Below are positions 1 to 12,476 of a stretch of DNA of 64,000 nucleotides, piece by piece. A model generated the notes under the pieces. It saw only the letters and a list, made by a program, of their open reading frames with translations. It was not told the origin of the DNA and searched no databases. Made by a program: the position numbers and the translations under genes. Origin of the DNA: Heterohyrax brucei (lineage: Eukaryota; Chordata; Mammalia; Hyracoidea; Procaviidae); assembly GCA_028571685.1 (NCBI GenBank), contig CM053146.1, positions 19,069,431 to 19,133,430 on the forward strand, read 5' to 3'. The stretch's first letter is position 1, and each line of letters opens with the position of its first letter.

Positions 1-392
1 GTCACAAGTCGATGTAGTCACCCACTCACGTGGGTCTCTATTTTCTGGATTCTCTTTCCCCCATGTCATTTTGGTCCTTGGTGATCCATCCATTCCTGCT
101 GAGTTGGGACCATTTGCTGTACCCTCAGATGGCAGCTTGGCAGCTTTTAAGACCCCAGATGCCACTCACCAGTGTGGGGTGCAGAGAGCTCTCTTAGCAG
201 AACGCTAGTTGTGCCAGTTGGCCTCGATTTCCCCTGAGAGCATGGTCCCTGGCCGCCTGCCCCAGCTAATCTGTCCTTGCAATATTGGGTTAAGATGGGA
301 GGAGTAACCATGTTATGTTGATGTCCAGTTAATATTGATCTTTCTATTGTGTGCTGTCACAGATTCACCCAACCAAATTTCTATCAACTAGT
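1..392 (-). mobile_element. L1 3' UTR fragment, cut by the window edge
   Basis: This stretch matches, with changes, the 3' UTR of the three better-preserved antisense L1s at 9.1, 12.5 and 42.4 kb. Shared landmarks are the 'cagcttttaagaccccaga' block, the 'tggggtgcagagagctctctt' block and the 'accaaatttct' end. It runs antisense to the gene. A short AfroSINE-type tail follows at about 398-438. Confidence 0.8.
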
Positions 393-440
393 GTGCTTGA
401 GGGTCGCCATGAATTGGATCCAACTTGATGGCAGTTGGCT

Positions 441-1235
441 TGGCAGTGTGCTTGATAGTTTTTACTGTTTTTAAAAATACTTTAGTTTTGTTGTTGTCAA
501 GAATATACACAGCAGAACATATGCAATTCAACAGTTTCTACATGTACAACTCAGTGACGTTTATTACATTCTTTGAGTTATGCATCCATTCTCACCCTCC
601 TTTGCTGAGTTGTTCCTTCCCCATTAACTTAAATTTACTACCTGCTAAGTCCCCTCTCTAACCTTTTAAGTTGCTGTCAAACTGAATGTATAAAAATAGT
701 TCTTAAAAGAGCCTATGCTTAGGACAGACATTCTTCACCACCAGGGTTTCCGTCTTTGTTAGTTAAGCTAAATTACAGTTTGGTTTTAAGAAGATTTTAG
801 GGGTTATTTCTGGTTTAAGATTTAAAGATTATCTCAAGGCAATAGTTTCAGGGGGTTATTCAGCCTGTGTGGCACCAGAAAATCTGAATCCCATGAGAAT
901 TTGAAATACTATTCTCTTTCCTGCTTTTGATCAGGATTCTTCTGTAGAATCTCAACTCCAAAGGGTTATTAATGTCGCAGGACACTATCCATGTCTTCTG
1001 GTCCCATGACAAAGGAAGCAGTTGTTAGTGGAGACAGTTAGCCCTCCTTCCCGTTTTCACCTCCTATTTCTGGCCCTCCTTCCTCTTTTGCTCCAGGCCA
1101 ATAGAAACCGACTGTCCTTATCTAGGATGACTGCTGTTTTAACCATTTTTATGTATGCAATTCAGTGACAGTTACTTTACCATGTCGTGTAAGCGTTATC
1201 TGATGTGTTTTAATGATTAGTTTGCAGTTATGCCT
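441..1235 (-). mobile_element. Old L1-type 3' UTR fragment
   Basis: The block around 'attcaacagtttctacatgtacaactcagtgac' spacing and the later 'ggttaagctaaattacag' type motifs recur at 5,590-5,750 and 38,620-39,120, in the same order. This marks a dispersed LINE 3' end, antisense to the gene. The subfamily is not assigned. Confidence 0.55.
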
Positions 1236-1239
1236 GTTA

Positions 1240-1572
1240 CCGGACATGGGTTCAGTGGTAGAATTCTAACCTTCCGTGCAGGACATGCCCATGCAGGAGA
1301 CTGGAGTTTAGTTCCTGGTCAGTGTACTCATATGCCACCACCACCCATCTGTTAGTAGAGCCTTGCGTGTCGCTGTGATGCTGAACAGGTTTCACTGGCG
1401 CTTTCAGACTAAAATGCCCTAGGAGAAAGACTTGGTATTCTGAAAATGAGCCAATGAAAATCCTGTGGATCTCAGTGGTCCAGTCTGCAACAGATCATGG
1501 GAATGGCACAGGATCAGGCAGTGTTTTGTTCCATTGTGTGTGGAGTAACCATGAATCAGCTAAAAACAAAGT
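1240..1572 (+). mobile_element. SINE with tRNA-Gly-like head
   Basis: The head reads 'ttcagtggtagaattctaac', close to the 5' half of tRNA-Gly(GCC) with its A box. A degraded B box ('agtttagttcctgg') follows. The body ('ctttcagactaaaatgcc', 'gatcatgggaatggcacagg', 'cagtgttttgttcc') recurs at 4,935, 31,495 and 59,000, so it is an interspersed SINE and not a tRNA gene. A second SINE-tail piece, inverted, follows at about 1,575-1,625. Confidence 0.75.
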
Positions 1573-1689
1573 CAAAAACTGAACCTATTGTCTTCGAGTT
1601 AATTCCCACTCATAGCTAACAACAAGTAGTACTGATGTCACGAATGCCACAGGATGGTGGTGGGCCATCTCTCTTCAGTGCATCTAGCT

Positions 1690-2065
1690 GGATGTGTGAT
1701 GCCCATATTTCATATTGCTGGTGATGTTACTTTTGACTTTATTTAAGATGGTGTCTGCCAGGTTGGTCTTCTGTAAAGTTACCATTTTCCCTTTTGTAAT
1801 TAATAGGTACCTGGAGGGGAGGGATAACACTTGGAGCCTGCCTTTCCTCAAACTTTTGTCCTACTAATTTTTCCATCCATGGTAGTGTTTGCCTGATGGG
1901 AATTTTCTACTTCCTTTTTCTTTCTGCATTTATTAATTGGAATTCTGCTCTAAGAAAGAGCTTGCCTTTTTCTGCTATTAGTTTATTCATGTATTCTATC
2001 AGTGTGGGTTCAGCAATACTATTTTTATTCTATACACTAAAATTCAAAGCTATTATTTCTTTACC
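1690..2065 (-). mobile_element. Ancient L1M-type 3' region
   Basis: The sequence 'ggtgtctgccaggt...tctgtaaagttaccattttccc...gtaattaata' followed by 'catttattaattggaattct' is the pattern of old mammalian L1M 3' regions. Recognised from memory of the family; boundaries are approximate. Confidence 0.5.
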
Positions 2066-2099
2066 TCAAATTCTTCCGGCTTAGGTTATTGGAAGCTCC

Positions 2100-3770
2100 T
2101 TCAGTTTGGCTCCTGTGGTCTTTGACATGCTGTCATCATTTTTAAAGCATTTCTTCCCTTTTTGGCACTGTAAAATGCTCAGTCTCATATCCCTCTGCTC
2201 TAGTCCTGTATACAACCCCTTCTCCAAGAAGCTTCCAGGACAGATTTTACCCAGTTTTTTTTTTTTGTTTGTTTTACACACACACACATCCAATAGCTTG
2301 CAAGTACTGACTGGGTATTCACTGTGTACCAGGCACAGGTCTAGTCCACGGTGGGCCTAAATGGCTAAGACAGGGCAGTTAAGTGTTTTGCCTAGAGTCA
2401 TACAGGATGATGGTCTTCAGGACCAGGAATCAAGTCTGTGGATCACAGAGATTTCTCCTGTGCAGTGTGCTGTCTCTCTGTGTGGTGGGGGGTGGGGTTC
2501 TGTGTCAACATGCAGTTGTCCAGTGCATGTAGTTTCTGTCGTGTCACATAATGCTGTACACATGCAAGTGACCAGACAGTGCTGACTTTTGCCAAATGTA
2601 GCATATGCACTGTTAGGTTTCCGTCATCTGCTAGAATCAAAGGACTGCTGGCCTTCAGCCAGGCTGTCTCTGGGTTAATGATGGCCTCCATTATGTTTTA
2701 TGTGACATTAATTACCAAAGCTAATTGTTGTTGGAAACTAAACAACCTGCAAATCTCATCTGGCCTGGGCTGTTTCCTCCTGTTCTTGGGAACACTGTGG
2801 TCTGGGCAGGAGGCCCTTTGTGGTTCCAGTCAGTGGGCAGCGTTGTGCTGGTCTGTCAGTGCTGTGATGCAGAGCATCTGGTGGGCACTGCCCATGGGGA
2901 GAGAGGACGGGGCAGGCCTAGGCCATGCTGCAGTGGCAGCAGCAGACCCCCCAGAAGACAGCTGGTGGTATAGCTGCTCCATTCCTGTGACTTCATGACC
3001 CTGGCTGGGCAGGTAGGTCACTCACGGCAGGAAGCTGCTATCACGGCTGGAAGATGAGTTTGTATGTGATGGTCTGAGTGCAGTGACCGGTGGTGGTTGG
3101 TATCCAGTGCCAGAGCTCATGTAACACTGTTGTTGGGGAGTGGTAATGGTGACTGACACTTGTTGAGTATTTATTCCATACAAGACATGAAGTCCGTGAT
3201 CTCACTTAATCCTCACAGCAGGTCTGCAAAGTGGGTATCACTTTCACCACTTGCTAGATGAAGAGATTTGAGATGCAGAGTTCAAGAATTTGCCCACTGT
3301 CAAGTAGCCAGGAGGCGAGAGGGTCTGGACTTTATGGTAATGTATCTGGCCTGACCTCAGCTCACCTCTGTCCTCTTGTTTTGGGCCAAGATGCTTGCTG
3401 CTGAGTCTTTGCCACTAACTTGACCTGTGGCTTATATGTCATCACCTCCTTGGACCTTACTTTCTTTCTGTCTAGAGTGGGTACAGTCCCAGTGAGACCC
3501 TGGACTGGAATACCTTTATGGGTCTGACATAGTCTGCATGGTGCTGAGTGTTGTGTTTATTGGATGAAGACTTTTGCCCAAATGTCCACCTTTCTGATTG
3601 ACTTTTGTGTACCAACCTGACACTGGAAGAATAAATACCAATTATTTATCATTGTGAACACCTGTTGTATGCTTGGGATGCTATTTGGGCCTCTCTCTCC
3701 TCTTTGTTTTGTGTTTTTTCTAAAGTCACATGTAATATATTCTTAGTTTAAAAAATGCTAATAATGATTG
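2100..3770. other. Intron sequence with MIR-like remnants
   Basis: No exon is seen. Weak MIR-type SINE cores occur at about 2,310-2,450 ('cactgtgtaccaggcac') and 3,150-3,320 (antisense core with 'ctcacttaatcctcacagca'). The remainder looks unique and has no open coding block with splice sites. Confidence 0.5.
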
Positions 3771-3772
3771 TA

Positions 3773-3920
3773 CAGTGGTTAAAACACTCAGCTGCTCACC
3801 GAAAGTTTGGTAGTTGAATTGCTCCATGGGAGAAAGATGTGGCAGTTTTCTCCCATAAAGATTTACAACTGTCCTATAGGGTCACTATGAATTGGAATCA
3901 ACTCAGTGAGTTTGATTTTA
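3773..3920 (+). mobile_element. AfroSINE-type SINE
   Basis: It shows the order 'cagtggttaaa', 'cagctgctcaccgaaag', 'tcctatagggtcactatgaattggaatcaactc', matching the many other copies here. Confidence 0.85.
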
Positions 3921-4126
3921 TAATTTAAAAAAGAAAGATCTTTCCCTCTATGTGTTCAGATGTATATGCCACACTTTCCTTCTTCCACCCCACAAATAAG
4001 TACACACGTGACTGTTATTATGAAACGAAAGTGCAGTCACACTGTATACATACTATTCAGCAGCTTAACTTTTTTCACACTTTGATTTCAGCAGTTTGCT
4101 GTTTTCCCACTCAAATTGTGTTTTGG

Positions 4127-4278
4127 GGAACTCCTGGTGGCATAGTGGGTTAAGTGCTATGTCTTTTAACAAAAAGGTCAGCAGTTCAAATACACCAGAT
4201 GCTCCTTGGAAACTCTGTGGGGCAGTTCTGCTCTGACCTCTAGGGTCACTATGAGTTGAACCTGACTCGACAGCAGTG
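4127..4278 (+). mobile_element. AfroSINE
   Basis: A nearly complete copy: 'ctcctggtggcatagtggg' head, 'aaaggtcagcagttcaaa' B-box region, 'ctccttggaaactctgtggg' body, and an RTE-like tail ending 'gactcgacagcagtgg'. Confidence 0.9.
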
Positions 4279-4934
4279 GATTGTGTTTTGAGTGTGTGTG
4301 CCTTTTCATGTCTGTATATAGATCTAATATTAAATTTAAAACAACAGAAAAGTTGAAAGGCAATATGACAAGCTTCTGTGTGTCCTTCACCCATTTTTAT
4401 TATTTCTTCACATTTGCTTTATCTTTCTTTATGTGTGTGTACACACACACATACATATATACTTCCCCTGAATCATTTGATAGTTACAGACAGCATGCTC
4501 TTTCATTCCTAGGTACTTCAGGATGTGTTTCCTAAGAAAAAGGACATTCTCTTACATAACCATAATTCTGTTATCAAACTGAAGGAATGTAACATTGATA
4601 ACAACACTGTTTTCTAGCATACATCCCTTAGTAAAATACTGACAACCTTCCCAAAAGTTTCTTTTGCAGTAGCTTTTCACCCTGCTTTAGGACCCGGTCC
4701 AGAGCCTTGTGTGGCATGTAGTTGTCCCAGCCTTCACTCTTCCTTAGTCTGGACAGACCCTCAGCCTTTGCTTGTTTTGACATTTGTGGAGAGTACTGGC
4801 CCGGTGATTTGTAGACTGTTCCTTAGTTTGGGGTTGCTGGCTGTTTCCTCATGCTTAGATTCAGGTTGTGGGCTTTGGGCAGGACTAGTGGAAGAAAGGC
4901 CCAGTGATTTACTTCTGAACATCAGCCACTGACA

Positions 4935-5075
4935 GCCATGAGGATCACAGTAGTTCAGTCTGCAACCTGTTATGGGGATGGTACTGGGCCAGGCAGCATT
5001 TTGTTTTCTTGTGCAAAGGGTTGCTGTGAGTCAGAGGTCAGCTCCATGACAGCTAAGAGAAACGACAGTGAGTAA
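4935..5075 (+). mobile_element. 3' part of tRNA-Gly-headed SINE
   Basis: This repeats the 'cagtctgcaacctgttatgg...ggccaggcagcattttgtt...gggttgctgtgagtcag' order of the copy at 1,480-1,570. The head is missing. Confidence 0.7.
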
Positions 5076-5589
5076 CATTGTGTTTTCCTCAATGTCTCAT
5101 GTTGGGAGGCACACGGTGTTACCTTAATTACTTGGTGGAAGTGTAGATCTTGTTCTCCAAGGTACTCCACGACATGGCACTGTATGATGGCTGAACATCT
5201 GTATTCAGTTTTTAGCCATTGCAATACTATCACAGTGGATAGCCTCATACAAGTATTTTTAAACACATATGCTGGGAGTTGTGGACTCAAGAGTCCTGGT
5301 GAGGAGATTGTTCAGTTATTTTTAATATTCATGGGTATTGTCAAAATGCCTGATAGGCTAGGACATTGTCTCCCACTTCCAGTGTGTGGGAGGGCCCATT
5401 TCCACACATCCTTGTACTCAGGGGATCTTAGCAATTTGTTAAATTCTGGCCAATCTGGTAGTGGAAACCAGCATTACGTAATTTTTATTTGGCAGTTCAT
5501 TAATCACTAGTAAGGTTGAGCATCTGCTCATGTGCTCCTTGGTTTGGCTGACCAGTTCCAGCTCTGTTATTTGCTTTGAGGAATTAAAT

Positions 5590-5760
5590 AGTTAATTTGT
5601 TGTTGTTGAGAATATGCAGAGCAGAATGTGCACCAATTCAACAGTTTCTCTGTGTACAATTCAGTGACGTCGATCAAATTCTCCAAGTTGTGCAACTGTT
5701 CAGATTGTACTATTCCCAATGAACTGTTTTAGGGAATTTAATATCAAACTCTTCTGTTAT
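5590..5760 (-). mobile_element. Old L1-type 3' UTR fragment
   Basis: The 'gttgttgagaatatgcagagcag' and 'ccaattcaacagtttctc' blocks match the 480-560 and 38,640-38,700 copies. Orientation follows those copies. Confidence 0.5.
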
Positions 5761-6840
5761 TAATTGAAAACCTGTCACATGCCAGTCCTGTACAAGAGGC
5801 TGTGTGTATGTGTGAGTCTGGTGTAGGACTGGTAGCAGGTGTGTCCTCAGAGAGCTTCCTGTCTAGTGAAGGAGCTATGATGACAATTGTGCAAGAATGC
5901 TAAGGGTGAAAGTCACCAACCATTACAAAAAATTGGGAGGAAGGAAGAGATCAGTAGGAGCTAGAATCTTGGAGACAGAATCTCTTTGGGAACTCTTTGA
6001 AGTAGGAGAAGAATTTGGAGAGTTCCTGAGTCAATAACAGGGTGTGGTGGGAATCATATCCCAGTTGCTTAGAATGGGGCCTGGCAAATCATGACAATGG
6101 GCCACAATCAGCCCACCTCTTGTTTTTTTGTTAATTGTGGTAAATATGTATTCCCACTCCTCACAGGTTGTCATGTGAAAATCAGTGTCACATGAAAATG
6201 GAGGATGACTGCATCAGATCACAAGAATGGAGGATTACCACATCATTGCATAACTGCAAAATCACATCATGACATAGCTATGAGGTTGCATCATTATATA
6301 ACTGTCAAACCACTGAGAATCATGGCCCAACCAAGTTGACACACACCCTTAACAAGCACAGCCAGCATGGCTTTCACCTCCTACCTGAACATTTGTTACT
6401 GTGCAAAACAGTTGGATGGTAGATTTTTTATTATTGCCATAAATGCAAAATATCTCAATGAGATAGTTAATAAGTGAAGATAGGTATATATATAATAAGT
6501 TGTTTGACATTTTAGTGTTCTTCACTTGTATAATTTATAATATTAAGTGTATCATGTTATTCAATCATTACCATTGTCCATTTCCAAATTTCCCTAAAGC
6601 CCTTAGCAGAAGCTTTATGTCCCCTAAATGATGCATACCTCTTTTTTCCCTTCCTGTCCACTGAGTGATGAATTCCTCTTTTTCCCTTCCTTCTGCCCAC
6701 CCTGACTAACCACAGAACAACAAGGGTCACACTCACCAACCATTACAACTTTGGTCTCTATATACTTAGTTGTTCTAGATATTTTATGTTAAGTCCATTG
6801 CCTGTTTTAAAAAATGTTTTTATGCTGTGCATTCTTGAGG
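5760..6840. other. Intron sequence, no recognised gene
   Basis: No coding or RNA feature is supported. An imperfect tandem duplication of about 45 bp with two 'cctctttttcccttcc' blocks lies at about 6,630-6,710. The 6,170-6,330 stretch has degenerate internal repeats around 'acatcat' and may be a decayed repeat. Confidence 0.4.
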
Positions 6841-6985
6841 CCTGAGACCCTGATGATGCAGTGGTTAAGAGCTGCGGCTGCTAATCAAAAGGTCAGATCC
6901 ACCAGCTGCTCCTTGGAAACACTGGGGCAGATCTGCTCTGCCCCGTAGAGAGAGTCACTGTGAGTTGGAAGTGACTCGACAGCCA
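6840..6985 (+). mobile_element. AfroSINE
   Basis: 'gatgcagtggttaagagctg', 'gctgctaatcaaaaggtcag', 'ctccttggaaacactgggg' and a tail ending 'gactcgacagcc' are in family order. A small duplication ('agagagtc') interrupts the tail. Confidence 0.9.
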
Positions 6986-7294
6986 CATATTTAGTATGGG
7001 TTTTGTTTTAAGGCTTACTAGCTAAGTATGATTTTTGTGTTTACATGGTTGGGGGAAAAATTAAAAGAAAAGTATTTTGTGACACATGACAATGATGTGA
7101 AATTCAGATTTCAGTGTCCGCAAATTAAGTTTTTTTTGGGAACATAGCCACACTCCATTTAATTTCACTATTGTCTGGTTGCTTTCTCCCCGCATGGCAT
7201 GATTGAGTAGTTGCCACAGAGAACTCATGGCCCGCAAGGTCAAACGTTGTTACTGTCTGGCCAGTTACAGAAAATTTGCTGATCTTTGGGCTAA

Positions 7295-7490
7295 AATGAG
7301 CTTTGGTGGTGCAATGGTTATTAGGTGGTTAGCAGCTAACTGAAAAATCAGTGGTTGAAACCCACCAGCTGCTCCATCGAGGAAAGATGTGGCTGTCTGC
7401 TTTCATAGAGATTTGCAGCCTTGGAAACCTTGTCAGACAGTTGTAAGTTCACTAACTTCAAACTGGCTTGACAGCAGCTAATTTAGTTTT
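7295..7490 (+). mobile_element. AfroSINE, long-body variant
   Basis: This copy has the extra body 'gaaagatgtggctgtctgct...agagatttgcagccttggaaacc' also seen at 3,820, 25,740 and 35,220. It ends with a decayed tail. Confidence 0.8.
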
Positions 7491-8319
7491 GGGTTTGGGG
7501 GCTAGAAAGTACTGGGTAGTGTGGGTTGCATAAGGGAAAGGAAAGGGTACAAAGGTTTGTCAAGTACTTGTCTTGGGCTGGGCATAGTGCCGAATGCCTC
7601 ACATATATCCTTTATTTAGTCTTTCTTGGAAAGAAGTTTTCTTTTTCTATCCTTTGCCCCCCAGCCTCCTTCCCAGTACTACCCAGTGTGGAATGGAGAT
7701 GAAGAAGGACAAAAGAATGGAGTCTGGATAGCCATTAGGTGAGGCAGAGGGAAGATTGGTCATCCGTTTGGGGTCCATGCCACTGGGTGTGGCTTTGTGC
7801 TCCCCACTAGCTCTGCAGAGAGGTGCGTGTGTGCGTGTATGTGGGGGGGGGGTGGGCACCCCGGATCATCTTGGCTCTGGGCTAGGTGGTAGGTGGTGGT
7901 TGCCTGCCAAGGGCCAGTTTACATCACAAAGTGCTGATCCTAGGGTTCCTTTCCTGCTAGCCTGGCTGAGTGCTCCTTTAAAGGCAGCATGTCCTTGACT
8001 TTGGAAAGAAGGGAATAATTTTCTGGGTGGAAACTTGCCTTGGATGCCTTTCTGCCAAGACGTCCTTCACATTCTGGTTCCATCTTACTGGACTGGGAGG
8101 TTTTGAGGGCCGGGTGGAAGACCTCCTGTGTGCCAGGTTCTTTGCTGCATGTGCCTTCAATACCTCCAACAGCTTTGTGAGCTAGGCTCTAATATTATCT
8201 GTTTGGCAGATACTGCGACTCCCAAACAGTGATTTACTCAGGCTGCTTTGGGTCACTGTGAGTTGGAATCATCTCCATGGCGGCGAATAACAACACCTGC
8301 CACCACCATCTGTGAAATC

Positions 8320-8530
8320 CCTTGATGGTGCAAATGGCTGGGCGCTAGGCAGTTAACTAATAGGTTGAAAGTTTGAGTCCACCCAAGCATGCCTTGGAAG
8401 ACAGATCTGGCAACCTACTTCTGAAAAATCCATGTAAATCCTGTGAAGCACAGTTCCTACTCTGACATCCATGAGGTTTCCATGAATTAATTTCACAGTA
8501 ATGGGTTCTAACACCATCAGTAAGTGGTGT
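8320..8530 (+). mobile_element. AfroSINE-related SINE, variant 2
   Basis: This second body type has 'cctacttctgaaaaatcc', 'cctgtgaagcacagttcc' and a 'catgaggtttccatgaatt' tail. The same order occurs at 10,672, 22,930, 25,882, 61,660 and 62,740. A tail fragment of another SINE precedes it at 8,245-8,300. Confidence 0.75.
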
Positions 8531-9099
8531 GACCCAGATGTGAACCCAGGCTTCAAACCTGGGTCCTTGACCAAGGACCCAAGATAATTTTAGGATGTGT
8601 AGAAGAACTTTGATATCAGAATATCTATATAATTTTTGTGATGACTGTGGCATATGATTATGGTTTTCCATAGGTAGGCATGTATGCATTTTTAAAAAAG
8701 GAAGTTTTAAAAGAGTTGATGTAATAAAAGTAAGTTTATCACCATGCAGCTACTTCTTGACGTGGCAGAATCCCAGATGATGTGCAAATGAGCTTGGCGA
8801 ACGCTGCCCCTGCTAGTGGCTCTGAATGTCCTGTACCCACCAAGTAGCCAACATGGGGTAGGTAGGGATTGTTCAGTGAATGCTGGGAAGCAGAGCCCAA
8901 TCCTGTAAGGTGGGGCTGGGAGGTCACAAACACTCAACCATAGTACAGAGCTGGCTCCAAGCATTTTTCTTCCTCTTCATTATTTTGACTGAGAAATTTT
9001 TAATTTCACATCTACTGAATACTACAGAGATTAATAGCATAATAGAATTACCTATGTGCCCAACACACAGCTTTCTCAACCTTAATGAGATTTGCTTTT

Positions 9100-10639
9100 T
9101 TTATTTTTATTTTTAACATAACCGAATGAAAATGTACATTCACATATAAATTTACATGCCCACCTATATGGAGCTTCCACTGCTCTCCCTGTCCGGTGAC
9201 TGCACACTATTCCTCTCTGCTCCATACATGTCTCATCCTCCCAACAGCCTCCTTTCCCCTCCTCTCCGTCCACTCCCCTTCCTCCAGCCAGAGGTCAGCA
9301 AGATGATATCCTATAGATGTATAGAACCATAAAGTGCTTCCAATATATGGTCACTCTGCATTGCCAAGTCCAGTCCACTCGTGTCCGAAGAGTGGACCTT
9401 TGTTATAATTTATGGGAAAGGGCAGCATCAGAGCCGGGGGTCATGCTCTCAGAGGAACCCCAAAACCGCTGGACCATCAGTTGAGGTCTTTTAGTGGAGA
9501 CCTCATGATGCACCCCTTTTTATTCTTGTGTTGCCAGTGAGACTCCTCTCTGTGAGCTCCATCGTGGCTATCACTGGTGGTGGCCGGGCACCATCTGGTT
9601 CTTCCGATCCCAAGTCGATGTAGGCACCCACTCTTGTGGGTCCCTCTGCCTTCTCGGTTGTCTTTACCGCATGTCATTTTGGTCCTTGGTGAGCATCCGT
9701 CCATTCCTGCTGAGTTGGGACAATTTGCTGTGTCCTCGGATGGCAGCTTGGCAGCTTTTAAGACCCCAGACGCCATTCACCAATGTGGGGTGCAGAGAGC
9801 TCTCTTAACAAAATGCTAGTTATGCCAATTGGCCTGGAATTCGCCTAAGGGCATGGTCCCCCGCCCCCTGCCCCAGCTACTCTATCCTTGCAGTATTGAG
9901 TTAAGATGGAAGGAGTACTCAAGTTATGCTGAAGTCCACTTAATGTTGTTCTTGTTTCTAATGTGTGCTATCACCGCTTTCTCCCAACTAGATTTCTAGT
10001 AACTATCTAAACTAAGCCCTCCTCCCCTCCGCCTCCCTCCCTCCCCTCCCTTGCAGTTGTCAAAGAGTCTTTTCTTCTATACACAAGTCTGTTTTTGAGA
10101 TCTTATCGTAGAGGTCTCATACAGTATTTGTCCCTTTGTCGCTGACTACTTTCACTCAACATAATGTCTTCCATTTGAAACCAGGTTAGGAGATGTTTCC
10201 TGGAATCATCGTTATTCTTTATCATTGCGTAGTGCTCCATTGAGTATATGTACCATAGTTTACCTATCCATTCTTCTATTGTTGGGCATCTGGGTTGATT
10301 CCATCTTTTTGCTATCGTGGACTGTGCTGCGGTAAATGTTCTGGTGCATGTGTCCGTTGGTGTGAAAGGCCTTGATTCTGTCGCATATGTTCCAAGTAGT
10401 GGAATTACTGGGTCAAGTGATATATCGATATCCATTTTTTTAAGGAAGCGCCAGATTGCCTTCCAAAGAGGCTGGACCATTTTGCAACCTCACCAACAGT
10501 GTAGGAGGGTTCCACTTTCTCCACAGCCTCTCCAGCATTTGTTGTTTTGTGTTTTCTGGATCATGGCCAATCTTGTTGGGGTGAGATGGTATCTCACTGT
10601 TGTCTTGATTTGAATTTCTTTAGTAACTAAAGATCGTGA
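9100..10639 (-). mobile_element. 5'-truncated L1 (copy A) with 13-bp target-site duplication
   Basis: On the minus strand this is the end of L1 ORF2 (stop near 10,103; peptide blocks DPVIPLLG and KRWNQPRCPTIEEWIGKLW) followed by a roughly 1-kb 3' UTR and a T-rich tail at the left edge. The 13-bp duplication 'gagatttgctttt' flanks it at 9,087-9,099 and 10,640-10,652. The 3' UTR includes a pyrimidine tract at 10,019-10,052, which is a G-rich polypurine tract on the L1 sense strand. Antisense to TFCP2L1. Confidence 0.93.
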
Positions 10640-10671
10640 GAGATTTGCTTTTGATTTAACTCTTTCTAGGA

Positions 10672-10875
10672 GTCTTGGGGTGGTGCAGATGGTTAAATGT
10701 TGTGTTGCTAACCGGAAGGTTGGAGGTTGGAGCCTGTACAGGCATCACAGCAGAAAGACCTGACAGTGTACCTCAAAAAAGTCAGACACTGAAAATCCTT
10801 TGAGGCACAGTTCTACTGTGACACACATGGGGTTGCTGTAAGTTAGAGGTGACTTGGACAGCAACTGGTGGTGAT
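10672..10875 (+). mobile_element. AfroSINE-related SINE, variant 2
   Basis: 'gtcttggggtggtgcagatgg', 'gctaaccggaaggttggagg', 'gaggcacagttctactgtga' and a tail 'gttgctgtaagttagaggtg' match the variant-2 order. Confidence 0.85.
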
Positions 10876-10879
10876 GGTA

Positions 10880-12476
10880 GTGAACTTTTTTCTTATCTTA
10901 TTGCCTTTCTCTGACCTTAGAGATGAAACCCACTGTTGTGAATGTGGTGTTGGCAATTTCCATGAGTATTCTTAAATTTCTGCTACATGCTTATTCAGCC
11001 ATAAAAATAAACATTATTCTTTTGCCCATCTCAAATATAACATAAATAGTGTCATGTACTCACTGTGTACCATTTCAGTTTAATACTATGTTTAGGGATT
11101 TATCCGTGTTGATATGTGTAGCTCTAGAGTGCTAATTATACTGTATACTTACTATGAATTATTCTAAGTGCATAATAGAATTAACATGTCTTTTCCCTGT
11201 TGCTGGATATTTGAGTTGTTGACAGTTTGTCACTATAAGGAACAGTACTATATTGAACAGTTCTTGTCCATGTTTCTCTGTGCCCATCAGTGAGTACTTC
11301 TGTACCATATGACCCTCCAGTGAATCTGGTTGGCTGCAAAAGCTGTACATCATTAGCGTAACTCTCTGTGCCAAACAGCTATCCAAAATAGTGTTTAATA
11401 CTCACCAGCAGTGTGTAAAAGTGCCTCAGTCCCTGTGTTCTTGCCAACAAGCTTTGTAATTTTTGCCCCTTGGGTAGATGCAAGATGAGATCTTATTTTA
11501 CTGTGCATTTCCCTGCTTATGGGTAAAGACAAGCATCTTTTCACACGGTTGCTAACCATTCTTTGTTTCTATAGAGTGATCATATGCCCCAGTTTGCCAG
11601 GGCAGTCCCCAGTTAATGGGAACTATATAGCTCTTATAGCAACCCTTTGTATTTTCAAAAGCTTCTCAGTTTGGGTCATAAATTATGGTCATCCTGCTTA
11701 TCAGTGACTTAGACAAGATTCTAAGATTAATCCATTTGTCTGCTTATGAGATTAACCCGTGTTTTCTCTGCTCTTTTTCATTGTTTTACTGATATGTAGG
11801 ATTGCTTTCTTTCTTTATGTACACTAGTCCTTTGCTTGTTTTGTGTGCTGCACATATCTTTTCCTCATCTAAAACTTATCTCTTAAGCTATATGATATCT
11901 TTTACTCTAGAAGACATGTTTTTACATAGCCTTTGTTTATGGTTTTTGTGTTTATTTCTAATATAAGAAATTCTTTCCTACCCTACTGTTATATAGTAGT
12001 GTCATATTTTCTTTTTGTAAAATTATTATTGTTGGACTTATAGATGAAGGCTTTCGGAACAAACTAGCTTCCTATTAAACAAGTAGTACACGTATTGTTT
12101 TGTGACATTGGTTGCCAACCCCAGACTAAACTGTGTTTTTGTCAGTTGAGCTAGATGTTCCCCCAAACCATGGTCCCTGTAGCCCTCAGCCCAATAATAG
12201 TTCCCTGAAGGACTTTGGATGTGTCTATGGAGTGTTCATAGTTTACAATTGTTAAGGTTTCGTATTTAGGTATTTTATTCACCTAAGATTAATTTACAGT
12301 ATATGGTGTGAGGTAGGGATTTATCTTTCTGTATTGATTACTACTTGTCTCACAATATTGAAAAGTCGATCTTCTCTTTGTCATTGTCATATATCAAGTT
12401 TCCAGATAGTTTGTTCTGGGCTATTTATTCTCTTCCATTGGTTTATTTGTACCCATGCTGTAAACCATATAGTCTT
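10880..12476 (-). mobile_element. Old L1-like sequence, host of the full-length L1
   Basis: AT-rich sequence with L1 minus-strand phrases, such as 'ggatatttgagttgttgac' and 'ttattctcttccattggttt'. It resumes at 19,617 beyond the younger L1 insertion. A piece resembling another LINE 3' UTR ('acattggttgccaacccc') lies at 12,050-12,220. Boundaries are uncertain. Confidence 0.45.

Noticed and set aside
1245..1320. Possible functional tRNA-Gly gene
   Set aside because: The sequence has mutations in the B box, an internal duplication and a SINE body attached. Other copies show the same body.
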